From Roseomonas aeriglobus (GTDB taxonomy: Bacteria > Pseudomonadota > Alphaproteobacteria > Sphingomonadales > Sphingomonadaceae): a DNA stretch of 64,000 nt. This document shows positions 61,139 to 64,000 of this stretch, piece after piece (the stretch's first letter is position 1; each line of letters opens with the position of its first letter). Location of the stretch: assembly GCA_016937575.1 (NCBI GenBank), contig JAFHKN010000002.1, positions 3,035,001 through 3,099,000 of the forward strand, in the 5' to 3' direction. Position numbers and translations under genes: made by a program. Below the pieces are notes generated by a model, which saw only the letters and a list, made by a program, of their open reading frames with translations, was not told where the DNA came from and ran no database searches.

Positions 61139-62362
61139 ATGCACACTTCCAGCACGGCCGAAGTCGACATTCCGTCGCACGTGCGCCCCGAGCAGGTTCA
61201 CACCTTCGATATCTACAGCGATCCCCGACTGCTAAAGGATGTCCACACCGGCTACCGCGCTTTGCAGCTCGAAGCGCCAGAGATTTTTTTCACGCCGCGC
61301 AACGGCGGCCATTGGATGGTGACCCGCTACGACCTGATCGAGACGGTCATCAAGGACACCAACAATTTTTCGAATCGCGAACTCGAAGTTCCGAAAACGC
61401 GCAGCCCGTTCGTCGCCATTCCGATCAACCTCGATCCCCCCGAGCATACGCCGTACCGCAAGATGCTCATGCGGCATTTCACACCGCGAATGGTCGCCGA
61501 TCTCGAAACGCAAATGCATGACTGGGCGACGCGGCTGATCGACAAGGTCTATGATGCGGGGACGTGCGACTTCGCCGAGCAGCTTGGCGCGCTCTATCCG
61601 GTCACGATCTTCATGGAACTGGCCGGTTTGCCTCTCGATCGCTACGTGGAGTTCCGCGAGATCGTAACGGAATTTTTCAGTCACATCACCAAAGAGCGTC
61701 GTATCGAACTGCAGCGGCAGATTTTTTTCGAACTCGAGACGGTGTTCCGAGCGCGTATGGAGAAGCCGCGCGACGACCTGTTCAGCCGGCTCGTCGCCGA
61801 AGAGATCGACGGGCGGAAGCTGACGATGGACGAGCTCCTGTCGATCGGCTTTCTGCTCTTCGTGGCGGGTCTGGACACCGTCGCCAATGCGCTCACCTTC
61901 GCCTTTCACTTTCTGGCACAGCATCCGGAGATCCAGGACCGCCTGATCGCCGATCCGGCAGCGATCCCTAAATTCGTTGACGAGGCGATGCGCCGTTTCC
62001 CGGTGACCAACGGTGTGCGCGAGATTCGAAACGACATCGAGCTTGGCGGGGCTCAGCTGCGAGCGGGCGAAATGATCGTTGCCCCGATGACGCTAGCCGG
62101 GCTCGACGATAGGCGTAACCCGGATCCGGAAAGTTTCGACATCGATCGCCAGCGTCGCCAACACATCAGCTTCTCGACCGGTCCGCATCTTTGTCTCGGT
62201 CACTATCTCGCCAAGGCGGAGATGCGCATCTTCATCGGTGAGTTTCTGCGCCGCATCCCGCGCTTCGAACTTGCGGACGGCTTCGTGCCAAAGTTTCGTG
62301 CCGGCATCGTGATGGCGCTCGAAACGCTACCGATCACGTGGCGGGCAGCGCCTGAGACCTGA
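61139..62362 (+). CDS. Cytochrome P450, CYP101-like
   Basis: This is a class I bacterial P450 with clear likeness to P450cam: NGGHWMVTRYDL, INLDPPEHTPYRK, the I-helix LFVAGLDTVANAL with the proton-relay Asp-Thr, the K-helix-type EAMRRFP, and the heme loop FSTGPHLCLGHYLAKAEMR with the cysteine ligand. At the position of the camphor-binding tyrosine of P450cam the aligned residue is Phe (SPFVAIPINL), so a different substrate is likely. ATG 61139 has GAGAGGA at good spacing; ATG 61130 is the alternative. It needs a ferredoxin and the reductase encoded at 56751. Confidence 0.94.
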   Translation: MHTSSTAEVDIPSHVRPEQVHTFDIYSDPRLLKDVHTGYRALQLEAPEIFFTPRNGGHWMVTRYDLIETVIKDTNNFSNRELEVPKTRSPFVAIPINLDPPEHTPYRKMLMRHFTPRMVADLETQMHDWATRLIDKVYDAGTCDFAEQLGALYPVTIFMELAGLPLDRYVEFREIVTEFFSHITKERRIELQRQIFFELETVFRARMEKPRDDLFSRLVAEEIDGRKLTMDELLSIGFLLFVAGLDTVANALTFAFHFLAQHPEIQDRLIADPAAIPKFVDEAMRRFPVTNGVREIRNDIELGGAQLRAGEMIVAPMTLAGLDDRRNPDPESFDIDRQRRQHISFSTGPHLCLGHYLAKAEMRIFIGEFLRRIPRFELADGFVPKFRAGIVMALETLPITWRAAPET

Positions 62363-62401
62363 TCATCACCTGCATCACGCGGAGCCGCGACTTCGCTATT
62401 C

Positions 62402-62430
62402 AGAATGATATTCTTTTAGCGGAATATCCG
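62402..62430. promoter_or_regulatory. Two palindromes upstream of the aldehyde dehydrogenase gene
   Basis: AGAATGATATTCT (62402-62414) and CGGAATATCCG (62420-62430) lie 15-43 bases before the start. The first matches the palindrome at 60965 at most positions, suggesting the same regulator, probably the IclR protein. Confidence 0.5.
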
Positions 62431-62444
62431 TTTTGGGGTTTCCA

Positions 62445-63905
62445 ATGTTTTTTGACCCGGCAGCAGTGAATGTAATTGGCGAGCAGATCATTGGCGGCCG
62501 CGTGCCGGGCGAGCGCTCAGCGGAGGTCGTCAGTCCATCGGATCACGAAACGATGCGTTCCATGACCTGGGCGTCCGACGCGCAGGTCGACCTGGCCGTG
62601 ACGACTGCGCGCGCCGCTTGGTCCGAAAGCGGCTGGGGGCGGGCGGGACCACGCGAACGTGCCGCCGTGCTCACGCGCTTCGCCGATTTGGTCGATGCAA
62701 ATGCCGAAGAGCTCTGCCGTTTGGAATCGCTAGTTTCCGCCCGCATCTATTCGGAGGCGATGGCTCGCGACGTGAAGGTGGTCTCGGGCGTGCTGCGGTA
62801 CTTCGCCGAATACGCTGACAAAGTGGACGGCAGCGTCACGCCGACACCGCGCAATTCGCTTTCTCTGACGGTTCACGAGCCGCACGGCGTGGTCGCGGCG
62901 ATTTCGCCGTGGAATTTTCCGATGATCTTAGCCGCGTGGAAGTTCGCGCCGGCGCTCGCTGCCGGCAACGCGGTCGTCCTGAAGCCATCCGAGATGACTC
63001 CGTTCAGTGCGGCGCGGATTGCCGAGCTCGCAGTCGAGGCAGGGTTGCCTCTGGGCCTGTTCAACGTCGTACAGGGGGACGCGTCGGTGGGGGCGGCGCT
63101 CGTTAGCCATCCCGGCGTCGATTACGTAACTTTCACTGGATCAAGCGCGACAGGCGCGCGCATCATGGCAGATGCGGCGATGACGGGACTGAAGCCGGTC
63201 AGCCTGGAGCTCGGCGGCAAGGGGCCGCAGCTCGTGTTCGATGATGCCGGCGAGATCGATCGGCTAGCGAGGATGATCGCGCGCGGGATCACCTACAATT
63301 CTGGTCAGGTTTGCTTCGCGGGATCGCGGCTGATCGTGCAGCGCGGGATCGCCGACGAATTGCTTGACGCGGTCGCAAGGGTGATGCGCGACTTTCGCGT
63401 CGGGGCGACGTGGGATGAGGCGACGACGATGCCGCCGATCATCAACGCGAAGCAGGCGAAGCGGATCGACGACATCGTCCGCGCCGGGATCGCCGACGGA
63501 GCGACCGCGCTGTGCGGGGCGGCGCCGGTCGAGCATCCCGATGGCGCGTTCTATGCCCCTACCATCCTGCGCGGCCTGCCGAGCGACAGCCGCGCGCTGC
63601 GGGAAGAGATATTCGGGCCCGTCCTAGCGGTGCAGGAATTCGACGATCCCGACGAAGGCGTCGCGCTCGCCAACCACGCCGACTACGGTCTGACGGCGTC
63701 GGTGCACACCCGAGACATCAATCGCGCGTTCGAAGCCGCGCGCGCGATCGAGAGCGGAACCGTGTGGATCAACGACTGGGGGCGCCGCACTGACTTCACC
63801 GCACCGTTCGGCGGCTACAAGCGCTCGGGCCTGGGCAAGGACATGGGGCGCGCAGGCTTCGAGAAATATTTGAAGACCAAAGCGATCTGGGTCGAATTCG
63901 CATGA
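62445..63905 (+). CDS. Aldehyde dehydrogenase
   Basis: The 486-residue NAD(P)-dependent enzyme has the cofactor segment SPWNFPMILAAWKFAPAL, KPSEMTP, FTGSSATGARI, the catalytic Glu in LELGGKGPQ, the nucleophilic Cys in NSGQVCFAGSRL and EEIFGPVLAV. It would oxidise an aldehyde formed after P450 hydroxylation and alcohol oxidation to an acid that can enter CoA-dependent degradation. ATG 62445 is chosen over an upstream ATG at 62433, as the palindromes end near 62430. Confidence 0.94.
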   Translation: MFFDPAAVNVIGEQIIGGRVPGERSAEVVSPSDHETMRSMTWASDAQVDLAVTTARAAWSESGWGRAGPRERAAVLTRFADLVDANAEELCRLESLVSARIYSEAMARDVKVVSGVLRYFAEYADKVDGSVTPTPRNSLSLTVHEPHGVVAAISPWNFPMILAAWKFAPALAAGNAVVLKPSEMTPFSAARIAELAVEAGLPLGLFNVVQGDASVGAALVSHPGVDYVTFTGSSATGARIMADAAMTGLKPVSLELGGKGPQLVFDDAGEIDRLARMIARGITYNSGQVCFAGSRLIVQRGIADELLDAVARVMRDFRVGATWDEATTMPPIINAKQAKRIDDIVRAGIADGATALCGAAPVEHPDGAFYAPTILRGLPSDSRALREEIFGPVLAVQEFDDPDEGVALANHADYGLTASVHTRDINRAFEAARAIESGTVWINDWGRRTDFTAPFGGYKRSGLGKDMGRAGFEKYLKTKAIWVEFA

Positions 63906-63930
63906 TCGCGCGCTCTTTAGGAGATTTGCG

Positions 63931-64000
63931 ATGCCGTTAGCCCAGATAACGCTGGTCGAAGGTGCGTCCGAAAGTCAGAAGCGCGCGCTGATCGCGAAGA
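63931..64000 (+). CDS. 4-oxalocrotonate tautomerase-family protein, cut by the window end
   Basis: The visible 23 residues read MPLAQITLVEGASESQKRAL. A Pro directly after Met is the catalytic base of the tautomerase family, and the strand-helix pattern fits 4-OT. AGGAG at 63920-63924 is well placed. The gene runs off the window; only the start is supported. Confidence 0.8.
   Translation, partial: MPLAQITLVEGASESQKRALIAK

Overview
The window reads as high-GC chromosomal DNA from an alphaproteobacterium of the Sphingomonas/Sphingomonadaceae type. The inference rests on gene families and order (an overlapping ribD-ribE-ribBA-ribH block, a COQ9-family gene, metX-metW, an ECF41 sigma factor, a CYP101-like catabolic cluster) and on several families of GC-rich palindromic intergenic repeats. 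No species can be named from sequence alone.

Layout. (1) About 1-22.6 kb is core chromosome: the 3' part of gltX, tonB, the riboflavin genes, an ene-reductase, an EamA transporter, COQ9, ftsE-ftsX-ydcF-plsC, tyrosine and histidine pathway genes (tyrA-type and hisC), a Tat-exported flavin amine oxidase, metX-metW, ssb, and feoA-feoB behind a Fur-box-like site. Palindromic repeats sit between many of these genes. One lies in frame inside ribD, and two others supply the last codons of plsC and metW. (2) About 22.6-26.5 kb is a small integrated element: a tRNA-Leu(GAG) gene, a large serine recombinase whose C-terminus is encoded antisense to that tRNA, and three genes of unknown or weakly known function. 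(3) About 26.8-29.8 kb holds a PolB-like exonuclease gene and an ECF41 sigma factor divergent from two carboxymuconolactone-decarboxylase-type genes, with exact ECF41 promoter motifs on both strands. (4) About 30.3-43.0 kb is a cell-surface and cyclic-di-GMP region flanked by two PilZ genes: a two-partner-secretion outer-membrane transporter, a FecR-domain protein with a roughly 500-residue Ala/Lys rod, a CHASE2-degenerate GGDEF-EAL protein, a MASE1-PAS-GGDEF cyclase, and a TadG/TadE/TadE-like trio. (5) About 43.2-52.6 kb is mobile or decayed DNA: a frameshifted ferritin-like remnant, genes with no recognisable family, a MobA/MobL-type relaxase preceded by a perfect hairpin that may be part of oriT, an intact IS5-family element and an IS3-family remnant. 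(6) About 52.9-64 kb is a catabolic cluster: a phosphotransferase-like protein, hydrolase, SDR, acyl-CoA dehydrogenase, ferredoxin reductase and thiolase joined by 4-bp overlaps, then a second SDR, an IclR regulator, a CYP101-like P450, an aldehyde dehydrogenase and the start of a tautomerase gene.

How it works together. The catabolic cluster looks like one pathway that hydroxylates a hydrophobic (possibly terpenoid-like) substrate with a class I P450 and then oxidises and thiolytically cleaves the product. Similar palindromes upstream of the P450 and aldehyde dehydrogenase genes suggest common control by the IclR protein. The most unusual candidate system is the 30-43 kb region, where an outer-membrane TpsB-type pore has no recognisable TpsA partner but stands divergent from an exported rod protein and a periplasm-sensing phosphodiesterase. 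All functions are inferred from sequence; no database search was run.
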